A stretch of DNA of 64,000 nt from Bryobacterales bacterium F-183 (GTDB lineage Bacteria > Acidobacteriota > Terriglobia > Bryobacterales > Bryobacteraceae), in the NCBI GenBank assembly GCA_016865505.2, contig AP025252.1, forward strand, positions 1,054,001-1,118,000, written 5' to 3'. Shown piece by piece: positions 36,764 through 46,136 of this stretch (positions are counted from its first letter, which is position 1; each line of letters opens with the position of its first letter). The position numbers and the translations under genes were made by a program. The notes beneath the pieces were generated by a model. It did no database searches, had not been told where the DNA came from, and saw nothing but the letters and a program-made list of their open reading frames with translations.

Positions 36764-37696
36764 ATGCGCCTTTTTGCCCTTGCCTGTGCTCTCAGCGCCG
36801 CCGCTACCACCTTTGGACAGGTTCAGTTCACCCCGGACTCAGTAGCCGTCCAGATCGACGGCAAGCCGTTCACCACCTTCTACTACGGTGAAGCCGCTGC
36901 AAAGCCCTATTTCGCGCCCCTCCGCAGCGCCTCCGGCAAGATCGTCACCCGCCGCTTCCCCATGGAAACCGTACCCGGTGAAAGTCGCGACCACCTGCAT
37001 CACCGCGGCCTGTGGTTCACCTACGACGATGTCAACGGCGTCAAGCTCTGGGAAAATGACCCGTCCTACACCAACAAGCCCAACAAAGGCCACGTCACCG
37101 TCAAAAGCAACTCTTGGGACGCCAAGAAGGCGGTCATGACCTCCGTCCTCGAATGGCGCGACGAAAAGGAAAAGGTCCTGCTCGTCGAAGACCGCACCGT
37201 CACCTTCGTCACCTCGGACCCCAAGCTCCGTGTCATGGATTTCCGCATCACGCTCTCCGCTCCCAACGGCGAAGTCAAGCTGGGCGACACCAAAGAAGGT
37301 GCCTTTGCCATCCGCCTCGCCGAAGAGTTCACAGAAAAGCGCGGCGGCGTCATCACCAACGCCGACGGACTCACCGGTATGAAACAGTTGTGGGGCAAGC
37401 CGTCGAACTGGGTCGACTACAGCGCAACCCTCGACGGTGAACCGCTCGGCGTCGCCATGTTCGACCATCCGTCCAACCCCGGTCATCCCACCCGCTGGCA
37501 CGCTCGCGACTACGGTCTCTTCTCGCTCAACCCCTTCGGACAGAAAGGCTTCGACCCTGCGCAGCCCGAAAAGATCACCACCATCGCGGCAGGCAAGAAG
37601 CTCACTTACCGCTGGCGCGTTGTGATCCACCCCGGCGATGCCAAGTCGGCCAATGTCGATGCCCTCTACAAGGCCTGGGCCGGAAGCAACAAATAA
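36764..37696 (+). CDS. Secreted PmoA/DUF6807-family protein
   Basis: This 310-residue protein has a signal peptide (to about residue 19) and the pattern RDHLHHRGLWFTYDDVNG, followed by later motifs GVAMFDHPSNPGHPTRWHARDYGLFSLNPFG and FRITLSA. This matches the DUF6807 (often named PmoA) family. These are found in bacteria that use plant polysaccharides, and their enzymatic activity is unknown. It is adjacent to another secreted protein in the same direction. Confidence 0.8.
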   Translation: MRLFALACALSAAATTFGQVQFTPDSVAVQIDGKPFTTFYYGEAAAKPYFAPLRSASGKIVTRRFPMETVPGESRDHLHHRGLWFTYDDVNGVKLWENDPSYTNKPNKGHVTVKSNSWDAKKAVMTSVLEWRDEKEKVLLVEDRTVTFVTSDPKLRVMDFRITLSAPNGEVKLGDTKEGAFAIRLAEEFTEKRGGVITNADGLTGMKQLWGKPSNWVDYSATLDGEPLGVAMFDHPSNPGHPTRWHARDYGLFSLNPFGQKGFDPAQPEKITTIAAGKKLTYRWRVVIHPGDAKSANVDALYKAWAGSNK

Positions 37697-37765
37697 CAAA
37701 GGCTTTACATCACCGCCAGTAACACCTCTGGTACTCCTGGGCTCTATACAGGAGTGATAACTCCA

Positions 37766-38923
37766 ATGGTGGCCGCCGCCTCCGTCCGGACAATAACAGC
37801 TTTTTTCGGACTTTGTTTTCTTGCCAGCGCGCAAGCCGTACTCCTCTATCCCGCTGAAAAGATGACACTTCCGACAACCATCGACGGAAATTCCCCGTCC
37901 TTCTGGTCGGAAAAAGGCTTTCATTTATTTACTTCCACTGGCAACCCGGAAATGATCAGCGTCGCGCCCAGCTTGGAAGGACCATGGGACAGCGAACACG
38001 TCAATGTTGCAGCACAGAATCACATCCCGCTTTGGATTGAATCCGCCTGGCGCGACAGCGACGGCACCATCTTCGGTTGGTACCACCACGAGCCCGAAGG
38101 TGTCTGCAAGAACGGCCTCACCGCCCCCAAAATCGGTGCAGTCATCTCCTACGACGGCGGCAAAACCATCACCGATCTCGGCATCGTATTAGAATCCGGC
38201 GTAACACCGGACTGCTCTTCGGAAAACGGCTTCTTCGCCGGCGGACACGGCGATTTCTCCGTCGTCCTCGGTCCCCAGGGCAAGAACTTCTACTTCTTCT
38301 TCACCAACTACATCGGCGGCGCCGACGAACAGGGCATCGCCGTGGCGCGCCTCGCATTCGAGGACCGCTTCCACCCCGCCGGAGCCGTCCGCAAGTTCTA
38401 CAACGGCAAATGGGAAGAGCCAGGCATCGGCGGCCGCATGACCGCCATTTTCCCCGCCGACACCAACTGGCAAAGCTCCAAGACCGACAGTTTTTGGGGA
38501 CCCTCCGTCCACTGGAACACCGAAATCAACCAGTATGTGATGTTGCTGAACCGTGCCTGCTGCGCCGAAGGCTGGCCCCAGTACGGCATCTACATGAGCT
38601 TCGCCAAGGATCTCGAAGATCCCTCCACCTGGACCGCGCCCTTCCGCTTCCTCGAAGGCAACGAGATCGAAAAGCGCCCCGGCTTCTACCCGCAGGTCAT
38701 CGGGCTAGGCGAAGGCGAAACAGACTCCCTCGCGGGGGCCCGCTCACGCCTGTTCGTACACGGCGAATCCAACTGGGAACTGGTATTCATGGCAGGCGGG
38801 CAGGACACCCACGCCTCCGAATGCTCGTCGACGCGCAATCCCGGCAAGGGTAACAACGGTTCAGGCACAAACCAGACAGCCTGCGCCATCAAGACCTTCA
38901 AGATCCCCACAGCCGGCCGCTAG
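37766..38923 (+). CDS. Secreted protein of glycosyl-hydrolase-like beta-propeller appearance
   Basis: This protein of about 385 residues starts with a signal peptide (MVAAASVRTITAFFGLCFLASAQA). An AGGAG lies 11 bases upstream of the ATG at 37766; a GTG at 37754 overlaps it. The body has repeated Trp/Gly/Asp segments (SFWSEKGFHLFTSTGN, FGWYHHEPEG, GHGDFSVVLGPQGKNFYFFFTNY, WGPSVHWNTEINQYVMLLNR), which recall GH43/GH117-like five-bladed propellers. No catalytic triad can be assigned by eye. Several Cys pairs near the C-terminus suggest disulfides. Confidence 0.65.
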   Translation: MVAAASVRTITAFFGLCFLASAQAVLLYPAEKMTLPTTIDGNSPSFWSEKGFHLFTSTGNPEMISVAPSLEGPWDSEHVNVAAQNHIPLWIESAWRDSDGTIFGWYHHEPEGVCKNGLTAPKIGAVISYDGGKTITDLGIVLESGVTPDCSSENGFFAGGHGDFSVVLGPQGKNFYFFFTNYIGGADEQGIAVARLAFEDRFHPAGAVRKFYNGKWEEPGIGGRMTAIFPADTNWQSSKTDSFWGPSVHWNTEINQYVMLLNRACCAEGWPQYGIYMSFAKDLEDPSTWTAPFRFLEGNEIEKRPGFYPQVIGLGEGETDSLAGARSRLFVHGESNWELVFMAGGQDTHASECSSTRNPGKGNNGSGTNQTACAIKTFKIPTAGR

Positions 38924-38926
38924 CGG

Positions 38927-39658
38927 TTACGCATTGCTACGCTTACGCATCTTCAGATTGAAGAACTCCACCAGAGCCGAAAAGCCCATCGCGAAGTAAA
39001 TGTAGCCCTTGGGAATGTGCTGATCGAGCCCCTCCGCCACCAGCGACATGCCGATCAGCAGCAAAAAGCTCAATGCCAGCATCTTGACGGTGGGGTGCGC
39101 GTTCACAAACTCGCCGATCGCCCTCGCGGACATGAGCATGATCACAATCGAGATCATCACCGCCGCGATCATCACGCCGATCTGATCCACCATGCCCACC
39201 GCCGTGATCACGGAATCGAGCGAAAACACAATGTCCAGCAGCAGGATCTGTACGATCACCGAGCTGAAGCTCACTGCCTTCAAGTCCTTCTGCTCGCCCT
39301 CTGCACCCTCCAGCTTCTCGTGAATCTCACGCGTACTCTTGGCGATCAGGAACAAGCCGCCGCCCAGCAGCACCAGGTCGCGGCCGGACACCTGCCGTAC
39401 CGCCTCTGCTAAAAACGGCACCGGAAGCTCAAACAGCGGCGTCGTCAGGCTCACAATCCACGACAGCGACAGCAACAGCAGCAACCGCGTAATCAGAGCC
39501 AGCGCCAGACCCATGTTCCGCGCCTTGCCCTGCTGCTCCACTGGCAACTTCCCGGCCAGGATCGAAATGAAGATGATGTTGTCGATGCCCAATACGATCT
39601 CGAGCATCGTCAACGTCAGCAAACCAATCCAGATGTCCGGGTTTGAAAGCCAGTCCAT
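38927..39658 (-). CDS. TerC-family integral membrane protein
   Basis: This 243-residue protein has about seven membrane helices. The conserved LEIVLGIDNIIFISIL near the start and LLLDIVFSLDSVITAVGM in the middle are the acidic TerC signatures. The family moves metal ions such as Mn2+ or handles metals for exported proteins. The upstream SDR gene is only 8 bp away, so it has no own promoter visible and no room for a manganese riboswitch. Confidence 0.92.
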   Translation of the reverse strand: MDWLSNPDIWIGLLTLTMLEIVLGIDNIIFISILAGKLPVEQQGKARNMGLALALITRLLLLLSLSWIVSLTTPLFELPVPFLAEAVRQVSGRDLVLLGGGLFLIAKSTREIHEKLEGAEGEQKDLKAVSFSSVIVQILLLDIVFSLDSVITAVGMVDQIGVMIAAVMISIVIMLMSARAIGEFVNAHPTVKMLALSFLLLIGMSLVAEGLDQHIPKGYIYFAMGFSALVEFFNLKMRKRSNA

Positions 39659-39666
39659 ATCAAAAC

Positions 39667-40404
39667 CTATAGCGATCGCAGGTGGAACCCGCCGTCCACG
39701 TTCAGTACCTGCCCCGTCGAGTAATCCAAATGCCCATTGGCAATCGACCGTACCGCCTTCGCGATGTCCGATCCCTCGCCCATGCGCCGCTGCGGCAGCA
39801 ACCCGTTCTTGATCTTCTCGTCGTACACAGACTCGACAGCGCTAATCATGTCCGTACGAATGATGCCCGGGCGCACCTCAAACACCTTCACCCCGGTGGC
39901 CGCCATACGCGTCGCCCACAACTGCGCCGCCATCGCCAGACCAGCCTTCGAAATGCAGTACTCGCCCCGGTTCACCGACGCCGTGTACGCCGATATCGAC
40001 GTCACAAACACAATGCGACCCTCGCCGCGCTTCTCCATATCGCGAGCCACAGCCTGCGTTAGGAAGTACGGCCCCTTCAGGTTCGTATTGATCAGCTCGT
40101 CAAAGCTCTCTTCACTCGCCTCCAGGATGTCTTTGCGTTCCCGCGGCGCCATGCCCGCGTTATTCACCAGCAAATCGATCCGCCCGTACGTACCCAGCGC
40201 GAAATCGATCAGCCGTTTGCGATCCGCAGCCTCGCCGATGTCGCACTGCACGATCGCAGCTCCCGTAGCCTGCGCCAAGGACTCCGCAGCATCCCGGCGA
40301 CCCTTATACGTCGCAATAATCTGATGGTCCGGCGCCAGCTCTTCCGCAATGGCGCGGCCAATGCCACGGCTCGCACCGGTCACGATGGCGATGGGTTTGG
40401 TCAC
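39667..40404 (-). CDS. Short-chain dehydrogenase/reductase (3-ketoacyl-reductase-like)
   Basis: This 245-residue classical SDR has the VTGASRGIGRAIA nucleotide motif, NNAGMAP, the catalytic Ser-Tyr-Lys set in TSISAYTASVNRGEYCISKAGL (active Tyr in YCISK), and the final GQVLNVDGG. Similar genes are often named 3-ketoacyl-ACP reductase; FabG-like sugar dehydrogenases are also possible. It overlaps its upstream neighbour by one base. Confidence 0.9.
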   Translation of the reverse strand: MTKPIAIVTGASRGIGRAIAEELAPDHQIIATYKGRRDAAESLAQATGAAIVQCDIGEAADRKRLIDFALGTYGRIDLLVNNAGMAPRERKDILEASEESFDELINTNLKGPYFLTQAVARDMEKRGEGRIVFVTSISAYTASVNRGEYCISKAGLAMAAQLWATRMAATGVKVFEVRPGIIRTDMISAVESVYDEKIKNGLLPQRRMGEGSDIAKAVRSIANGHLDYSTGQVLNVDGGFHLRSL

Positions 40405-40970
40405 TATTTCAGGTCCTTGGTAGCTCGATCGAGAGCCGCTGCGATCTCTTCAAACGTAAAGCGCTCGATGAACGGCTCACCGTCCACCAGCACCGTCGGC
40501 GTACGGCCCACACCCCGCGCGACGCCGTCCTTGTAATCCTTATCCACCGCTGCTTCGAGCGAAGCATCACTCAAAGCGGCAATCGCCTTTGCCGGATCCG
40601 CGCCGTTCTTCTTGGCAAACGCCGTCAACTTCTCGTTAAAGTTCTCCGGCGTGATCTCCTTCAGTGACGCCATCGTCTCGCGACGGTACTTCACAGCAAC
40701 TTCCGCGCCTGCAGTCACCTGAAAGTGTCGCGCGGCAATCGCCGCCTTCCGCGCCCAATTATGCTTCGGCAGCGGAAAATCACGATGCTCAAACGACACC
40801 TTACCCGCGTACTTCGGCAGGATCTGCTTGTCCAGCATCACGCGAAAATCCGCGCAATCGCCGCATTGCAAGTCTTCAAAAATCACGACCTTCACAGGAC
40901 TCGACGCGTTTCCTTCCATCAGCCGCGGTACATCCGCAGCCGCAAACACAAACAAGAGAGGCAATAGCAT
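40404..40970 (-). CDS. DsbA-like thioredoxin-fold protein with CGDC site
   Basis: This 188-residue protein has an N-terminal signal-like segment (MLLPLLFVFAAADVP) and VKVVIFEDLQCGDCADF, the active-site CxxC with GD between the cysteines, then HRDFPLPKHNWARKAAIAA and GVGRTPTVLVDGE containing the cis-Pro (TPT). It is typical of the DsbA/DsbG-like thioredoxin group in the periplasm. Confidence 0.88.
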   Translation of the reverse strand: MLLPLLFVFAAADVPRLMEGNASSPVKVVIFEDLQCGDCADFRVMLDKQILPKYAGKVSFEHRDFPLPKHNWARKAAIAARHFQVTAGAEVAVKYRRETMASLKEITPENFNEKLTAFAKKNGADPAKAIAALSDASLEAAVDKDYKDGVARGVGRTPTVLVDGEPFIERFTFEEIAAALDRATKDLK

Positions 40971-40982
40971 GGTGCTCTGTTT

Positions 40983-41660
40983 CTAGGGTAATGTACGCTC
41001 GCCAGCAGCATCTTCTTTCAGCTGCACACCGGTCAACTCACGCCGCCGCGCTTCTTCCATCAGGTAATGCAGCTTGTGCGCCGCCAATGAGTACGACAAC
41101 CCCTCGGTCCGTACATTCGAAATACAGTTGCGATCCGCATCCGTCGTCACCCCCGGCTTCGGATTCCAGGTGAGATACACCCCCAGCGAATCGGGCGACG
41201 TCAACCCCGGGCGCTCCCCAATGAGCACCGCTACCATCCGTGCGCCCAGCCGCATCGCCACTTCATCGCCGACAGCTACGCGACCCTGCAGCACCACCGT
41301 CAGCGGCGCGATCTTCCAGCCCTTCAATCGAGGTGTGATCTCGTCCAGCAACCCCGCGGCATGCCGCGTCACTGCCGTAGGCGACAAGCCATCGCACAGC
41401 ACAAACGCAACATCATAATCGCCGCGCTCCAGCCGCCCAGCCGAACTCGCAGACAGCTTGCGCCCCAAATCCGGCCGACGCAAGTACTCCGCACGATTCG
41501 CAGCCGCCGAATGCAGCTCAATATGCGGCGACACCGGAAACGGCCGCGCCAGGTCCTGATGTACAGCATCGCGGGCCCGTGCATGATCCAACTGAAAATC
41601 CAGCAAAGCGCGCGTAGGCAGCCCGTGTCCAGCCAGCCCAAGTCCAATCCGTGCAGGCAT
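40983..41660 (-). CDS. eutC: Ethanolamine ammonia-lyase small subunit (EutC), no EutB beside it
   Basis: This 225-residue protein matches EutC: RIGLGLAGHGLPTRALLDFQLDHARARDAVH, YDVAFVLCDGLSPTAV, IGERPGLTSPDSLGVYLTW, the DRNCISNVR block and a C-terminal YLMEEARRRELTGVQLK. With EutB it forms the B12-dependent enzyme that makes acetaldehyde and ammonia from ethanolamine. The upstream gene on the same strand, 8 bp away, is a mutarotase-like protein rather than eutB. Confidence 0.88.
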   Translation of the reverse strand: MPARIGLGLAGHGLPTRALLDFQLDHARARDAVHQDLARPFPVSPHIELHSAAANRAEYLRRPDLGRKLSASSAGRLERGDYDVAFVLCDGLSPTAVTRHAAGLLDEITPRLKGWKIAPLTVVLQGRVAVGDEVAMRLGARMVAVLIGERPGLTSPDSLGVYLTWNPKPGVTTDADRNCISNVRTEGLSYSLAAHKLHYLMEEARRRELTGVQLKEDAAGERTLP

Positions 41661-41668
41661 GATGATCC

Positions 41669-42646
41669 TTACCCCCGCTTATGCGCCGTCGCTGTATACC
41701 GCACGCTGATGCTCGAATGCGCCGGAACCCACCGGTACGCCGGAATCCCGAACAGCGACCCTCGCTCGATCATCTTCCGCCGCGTCTCGGGCACCGGCGA
41801 CACGCCAAACTCCATGCCTCGCGTGACGGTTTCGCCATTCCACGGCGCCTGCTTCCGGCTGCGATTTTCATCCCAAATCCCGATCCACGGAAAGTCCTCG
41901 CGCTGCCAGTCATATCGGACCTCCGTCCCCAACGACGGTGTGTACGCCGTAAAGAACGCATCGTCCACCGCCGGGTCGATCATGTGCGTCGTAAACCGTG
42001 CCGACTCCTGGGCGCTCGTGTACGTCCGCAGGTCGTCCCCACGGAACACCGGCCAATCAAACACCTCGCCCTCAAACGATACGGACCTGGTCGCAGGCAC
42101 CGCAAACACCGTCTCCCCATGCTTCAAAAACGGAGGACCCAACGTCACATGCTCCGTCCACGCAATCGGACGATCCAGCAGACTCAGGTTCTGTACACAT
42201 TCCGTAATCTGCACCGTCGATCCCTGCAGTTCCAGATCCCGCGTAAACGCCAACTGCGCAGAATCCGCCAGGCATCGGCAATGCAGCTTATCCGGCGACG
42301 CCGACGAGAACGCATACCGCGCCACCGCCGCCTCCCCATGCACCGTCAGTCCAGCCGCGGCTTCTTCCTCCGATGGCGGACCCCACAGGTCCAGGCAAAT
42401 GTTATGCCCGTGAATCCCGGCCAGCAGCTTACTCTCAGAATCCGTGCCGTACTCCGGGTGCCGCGACCGTTCGTAGGTCGAAGGCTCAATCGTCGGCCAG
42501 GGCGGGGTCCAAAGCGGATTCACTCCGGTAGCCTTTACAAAGAGTTCGGCGATGTGGCCGCCTTCGGCAAGCACGGTGACACGAAGCTTGTCGTTCTCGA
42601 TGGAAAAGGCGTGACGTCCCCGGTACGTGGTTTCGGTCGTCATCAT
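41669..42646 (-). CDS. Aldose-1-epimerase-like (galactose mutarotase superfamily) protein
   Basis: This protein of about 325 residues has a beta-supersandwich appearance: AFSIENDKLRVTVLAEGGHIAELF near the start, GIHGHNICLDLWGPPSEEE, NLSLLDRPIAWTEHVTLGPPFL and WIGIWDENRSRKQAPWNG. It lacks a signal peptide and is probably a cytoplasmic sugar-conformation enzyme or a DUF4432-like protein. ATG codons at 42646 and 42643, with another at 42658, could be starts. The divergent gene starts at 42662, so almost no promoter DNA is between them. Confidence 0.7.
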   Translation of the reverse strand: MMTTETTYRGRHAFSIENDKLRVTVLAEGGHIAELFVKATGVNPLWTPPWPTIEPSTYERSRHPEYGTDSESKLLAGIHGHNICLDLWGPPSEEEAAAGLTVHGEAAVARYAFSSASPDKLHCRCLADSAQLAFTRDLELQGSTVQITECVQNLSLLDRPIAWTEHVTLGPPFLKHGETVFAVPATRSVSFEGEVFDWPVFRGDDLRTYTSAQESARFTTHMIDPAVDDAFFTAYTPSLGTEVRYDWQREDFPWIGIWDENRSRKQAPWNGETVTRGMEFGVSPVPETRRKMIERGSLFGIPAYRWVPAHSSISVRYTATAHKRG

Positions 42647-42661
42647 GCTACTCAACATTGT

Positions 42662-43237
42662 ATGAACGCGGCGGCGGCAATACTGTTCTTACAACTGTCC
42701 CTGGCCTGGGCCTCCGGCTTCTGGGACTCCACACCGCCCGAACAATGGACGCCCGAACAAGTTCGCGAAATCTTCGAGGACTCCCCCTGGTCCCGTACCC
42801 TCCGCAGCCGCGGCGAACCCATCCAGGTACATCTGGCATCATCGTTACCGATGCGCCAGGCCGAACAACGCCAGCGCGTCATGTCGAAGCGCCCCGGTGC
42901 CAACAGCGCCACCTTCGACGATTACATGGCCCTGGTCGAAGAGGGCAAGTACATCGTTCTCGCCATCCGCCTCAAAGACACCGAATCGCTATCCGATGGA
43001 GTGCTCGTTTCCAGAATGCAGAAGGATTCCCGTATGCGGGCCGACAAAAAATCCTTCGACCTTGTTACGTACTTCCCGCCTTCCCCCGGCGACCCCTATC
43101 TTCGCCTTGTTTTCCCTCGAATCCCTGTCGTCAAAAGCGTCGATTTCACATTCGTAATACCAGGGGCAACAGACCCTTACCGGCAGGTCAGCTTTTTTGC
43201 CAAAGACATGATGTACCGCGGCAAACTGGAATATTAA
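42662..43237 (+). CDS. Small secreted protein of unknown function
   Basis: This 191-residue protein has a signal peptide (MNAAAAILFLQLSLAWASG), then FWDSTPPEQWTPEQVREIFEDSPWSRTLRSRGEPIQVHLAS and a C-terminal strand-rich part. The Acidobacterial GWxTD-type group shows similar Trp/Pro/Glu openings, but I would not assign it. It starts only a few bases from the divergent mutarotase-like gene. Confidence 0.68.
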   Translation: MNAAAAILFLQLSLAWASGFWDSTPPEQWTPEQVREIFEDSPWSRTLRSRGEPIQVHLASSLPMRQAEQRQRVMSKRPGANSATFDDYMALVEEGKYIVLAIRLKDTESLSDGVLVSRMQKDSRMRADKKSFDLVTYFPPSPGDPYLRLVFPRIPVVKSVDFTFVIPGATDPYRQVSFFAKDMMYRGKLEY

Positions 43238-43322
43238 CGGACCGTCGCAGGCTGTTTTTCCGCGATATATAAGACAGAGTGCTCTTTTCGCAGGCAGTAC
43301 TCTGAGCACTGGAGTTTGCATC

Positions 43323-45497
43323 ATGTTCGTCGTTCGGACCCTTTTCGTTTCCCTTTTCCTTAGTGCCGCAGCCTTCGGACAAGCGTCCATCCTGTCGTGC
43401 CAGGCCTCGGCCAACCCGCCGCTCATCCGCGCGGAAGGCATTACGGAACGTTTGGGCGATATCAACCTCTACTGTTTCGGCGGCCAACCGAACGCCGTCA
43501 TCTCCGGCAATCTCAATATCTTTTTGAACGTCGCCATCACCAACCGCATCACCACGGACGGCACCGCCGACGCGTACCTGCTGGTCGACAACGGCAACGG
43601 CTTCGTCCCTGCTAACATACCCGCAAGGCCCGGACCCTCCCTCAGCCTCGTCTGGGCCGGTTTACAAGTCCAGCTTTCGAACGAAGGCAAGGTGAACCTG
43701 CGTATCCAGAACGTACGCGCGGCCGCCGCACAACTGAACCCCGATAGCATCTCCACCGTCGTCGCCAACCTTACCTTCAACAGCGGCGCCCTCGTCTCGT
43801 TTCTCACCAACGGCTTTGTGATCGGCACCGTACAGCGCGGTTTGTACGCCACCAATTCCACGCAGCTGCTCTGCAGCAACGCAGGCTCCCCCTCGCCGGA
43901 CGGCCTCAGCTTCACCGGCGCGCTCGCCCAGGGCTCCGCGTACTCCACCGTCCGCGTGACAGAAGGCTTCCCCAGCGCCTTCGCCCCGGACTACGACTTT
44001 CAAAACCAGCACGCCAACAGCGGCACCCGTATCCTGATCCGGTACGACGGTCTGCCCCCCGGCGCCCGTATCTACACCCCCACCACCATCGCCGGACGCG
44101 ACGCCCTGGAGCCCACCTCGGCCGGCGATTTCGGCGTACGTCGCAGCGGTGGCAACTACGTCGGCGGCAGTGGCAGCCTCCTGCTCACCCGTGTACTCAA
44201 CACCGATCGCAACGGCGCGGGAGGACAACCCGCTCAAACCGTACGCCCCGGCTTCAACTTCATCAACGACGTACTCGAAATCTCCTACAATGGCGACGGC
44301 TCCGGCTACGCCGTCTTCGAAGTCCTCGACGCCGACAACGCGCGCATCCAAAGCGCGCTCATCACTTCGCTACTCGCGCTCGAACCCTACACGCTAGACA
44401 CGTTGACGATGATCCGCCAGAGCATCTACTTCGCTGCCGCCTCCACGCTCCAGGAACAGCGCACTCTCCCCGGCTCGCACATCCCGCGCTTCGTCACCAC
44501 CCTGACCCCGCCCGCCGATTGCAAGCTCCTCAACGACTGCAACGCCTCGTACTTCCCGCGCCTCTCCGTCAACCAATCGGCGATTGAAGTACTCACCGAT
44601 TCCGCCAAGAACGTCGAGTACCGCTACATCAGCATCAGCAATCCCGGCAGCGGCAACCTCATGTGGACGGTCAGCACCCGCTACGTCTCCGGATCCAACA
44701 GCAGTTGGCTCAAAGTCACCCCAACGGCAGGCCTCAATCAGGAAACCCTCCGTGTGGAAATGCGCCCCTTCGGGCTCGCCCCCGGCACCTATGAAGCCAT
44801 CGTCACTATTGACTCCGGCGCAGTCACCGGCTCCTGGAACACCCGCATCACCATGCGAGTGTCGCAAGGCGCACCGCCCCAACCGGTAATTCAGTCCATC
44901 ACCAACGCCGCCAACAAAGGCGTCCCAGGACCCCTCGTCGCGGGCTCACTCGCCTCCATCACCGGCATCCGCTTCTCCGCCAATAGCGACGTCTACTTCA
45001 ACGGCGTACAGGGTCGCCTCGTCTACGGCCAGCCCAATGAACTGCTCGTACAAGTCCCCGTCGACCTCGGCGACATGCCCAACGCCAACACCACCGTCAT
45101 CTCCAACGGCGTGGCCAGCGCCACTTATTACACCTACTTCGCCAAGTCCGCCCCGGCCATCTTCCCCAACTACCTGCTCAACCCTGACGGCATCGCCAAC
45201 GGACCCACATCGCCCGTCGTCGCCGGCACGCAACTGCAGATCTTCGGCACGGGCCTGCCCGTAGACGGCGTCTACACCGCCAAGATCCACGACCGCGACA
45301 TCGCAGACCCCGTCTACGCGGGTGAAGCCCCCGGCCTCGTCGGCGTACAGTTGGTCACCATCGTCGTCCCGCAGGACCTCCCGTCCATGACCACCCATGT
45401 CTACCTCTGCGGTGGTCCGTCGTTGGATAATCAGTCCTGTAGCGCGCCTCGCGATGTCACCATCCAGGAAGCGCCACCGCAGCCCCAGCCGGAATAA
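43323..45497 (+). CDS. Large secreted protein with TIGR03437-type C-terminal module
   Basis: This 724-residue protein has a signal peptide (to about residue 20), an N-terminal Gly/Asn-rich beta region, a middle region with a BACON/Ig-like block (SISNPGSGNLMWTVSTRY and WLKVTPTAG), and a C-terminal module beginning VIQSITNAANKGVPGPLVAG, then IFGTGLPVDGVYTAKIHDR. That C-terminal module is the Solibacter-type TIGR03437 domain. The protein is exported; the function is unknown. Confidence 0.82.
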   Translation: MFVVRTLFVSLFLSAAAFGQASILSCQASANPPLIRAEGITERLGDINLYCFGGQPNAVISGNLNIFLNVAITNRITTDGTADAYLLVDNGNGFVPANIPARPGPSLSLVWAGLQVQLSNEGKVNLRIQNVRAAAAQLNPDSISTVVANLTFNSGALVSFLTNGFVIGTVQRGLYATNSTQLLCSNAGSPSPDGLSFTGALAQGSAYSTVRVTEGFPSAFAPDYDFQNQHANSGTRILIRYDGLPPGARIYTPTTIAGRDALEPTSAGDFGVRRSGGNYVGGSGSLLLTRVLNTDRNGAGGQPAQTVRPGFNFINDVLEISYNGDGSGYAVFEVLDADNARIQSALITSLLALEPYTLDTLTMIRQSIYFAAASTLQEQRTLPGSHIPRFVTTLTPPADCKLLNDCNASYFPRLSVNQSAIEVLTDSAKNVEYRYISISNPGSGNLMWTVSTRYVSGSNSSWLKVTPTAGLNQETLRVEMRPFGLAPGTYEAIVTIDSGAVTGSWNTRITMRVSQGAPPQPVIQSITNAANKGVPGPLVAGSLASITGIRFSANSDVYFNGVQGRLVYGQPNELLVQVPVDLGDMPNANTTVISNGVASATYYTYFAKSAPAIFPNYLLNPDGIANGPTSPVVAGTQLQIFGTGLPVDGVYTAKIHDRDIADPVYAGEAPGLVGVQLVTIVVPQDLPSMTTHVYLCGGPSLDNQSCSAPRDVTIQEAPPQPQPE

Positions 45498-45500
45498 GAC

Positions 45501-46097
45501 ATGCAATCGCCGCCGCCGATCCTTCCACCAAAAGCGTCCAAACCCGTACCAAAGTGGGTCTGGTGGATGGCCGGCGGAAGTATCCTTTTCCTGATCGGGA
45601 CGTACGTCCTCATCTTCTGGGCCATGAGCTGGGTGATGGACAAGCAACGCACCAGCTTTAATACATTCAACCCGGATTTCGAAGCGCTCTACACCACCAC
45701 CAAAGGTCAGGTACGCGCGCGCCACAAAGCCACTGGACGCGAGTTCCTCTTCAGCGAAAGCGCGCTCTACCGTCACGCTCAGATCGCGACCATCGCGACG
45801 CAACCGGTCGCTGACACCACACCTTTTCCTGAATGGCTACTCCTGCCAAACGCAAAACTCCAGGAAGGCCGGAAGAACGAATGGCGCTGCGACGGCATCG
45901 ACAAACAACAACTCCTAGACGACCTCGTTGACGTTACAGCGAGCCACGGCTACAGCACCGAAGAGCCGTCCGGCGTGAACCTCGCCCGCGACCTCGTCAC
46001 CTGCAACCCCAAAACGCTCGAATGCCTGGCCATCTCCGCCAAAACAGAAGAAAAAGGCGGCGTACGCTATGAAATTTGGCGTTCCCGCGTTCCATAA
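45501..46097 (+). CDS. Single-pass membrane protein of unknown function
   Basis: This 198-residue protein starts with a Pro-rich cytoplasmic end (MQSPPPILPPKASKPVPKW). One transmembrane helix (about 20-45, WWMAGGSILFLIGTYVLIF) follows, then an extracytoplasmic domain of about 150 residues with three Cys (WRCDGID, VTCNPKTLECLAI). It starts 3 bp after the TIGR03437 gene, so the two are probably cotranscribed. Confidence 0.65.
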   Translation: MQSPPPILPPKASKPVPKWVWWMAGGSILFLIGTYVLIFWAMSWVMDKQRTSFNTFNPDFEALYTTTKGQVRARHKATGREFLFSESALYRHAQIATIATQPVADTTPFPEWLLLPNAKLQEGRKNEWRCDGIDKQQLLDDLVDVTASHGYSTEEPSGVNLARDLVTCNPKTLECLAISAKTEEKGGVRYEIWRSRVP

Positions 46098-46136
46098 AGG
46101 ACGAAAAGTATAGCGGACCCCACACAGGGGAACGAT

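Noticed and set aside
39640-39670. Manganese (yybP-ykoY) riboswitch before TerC.
   Set aside because: Only 8 bp separate TerC from the upstream gene, and no aptamer-like sequence fits.
44394-45803. Minus-strand frames opposite the TIGR03437 protein.
   Set aside because: They lack any motif. The plus strand has signal peptide and C-terminal module.
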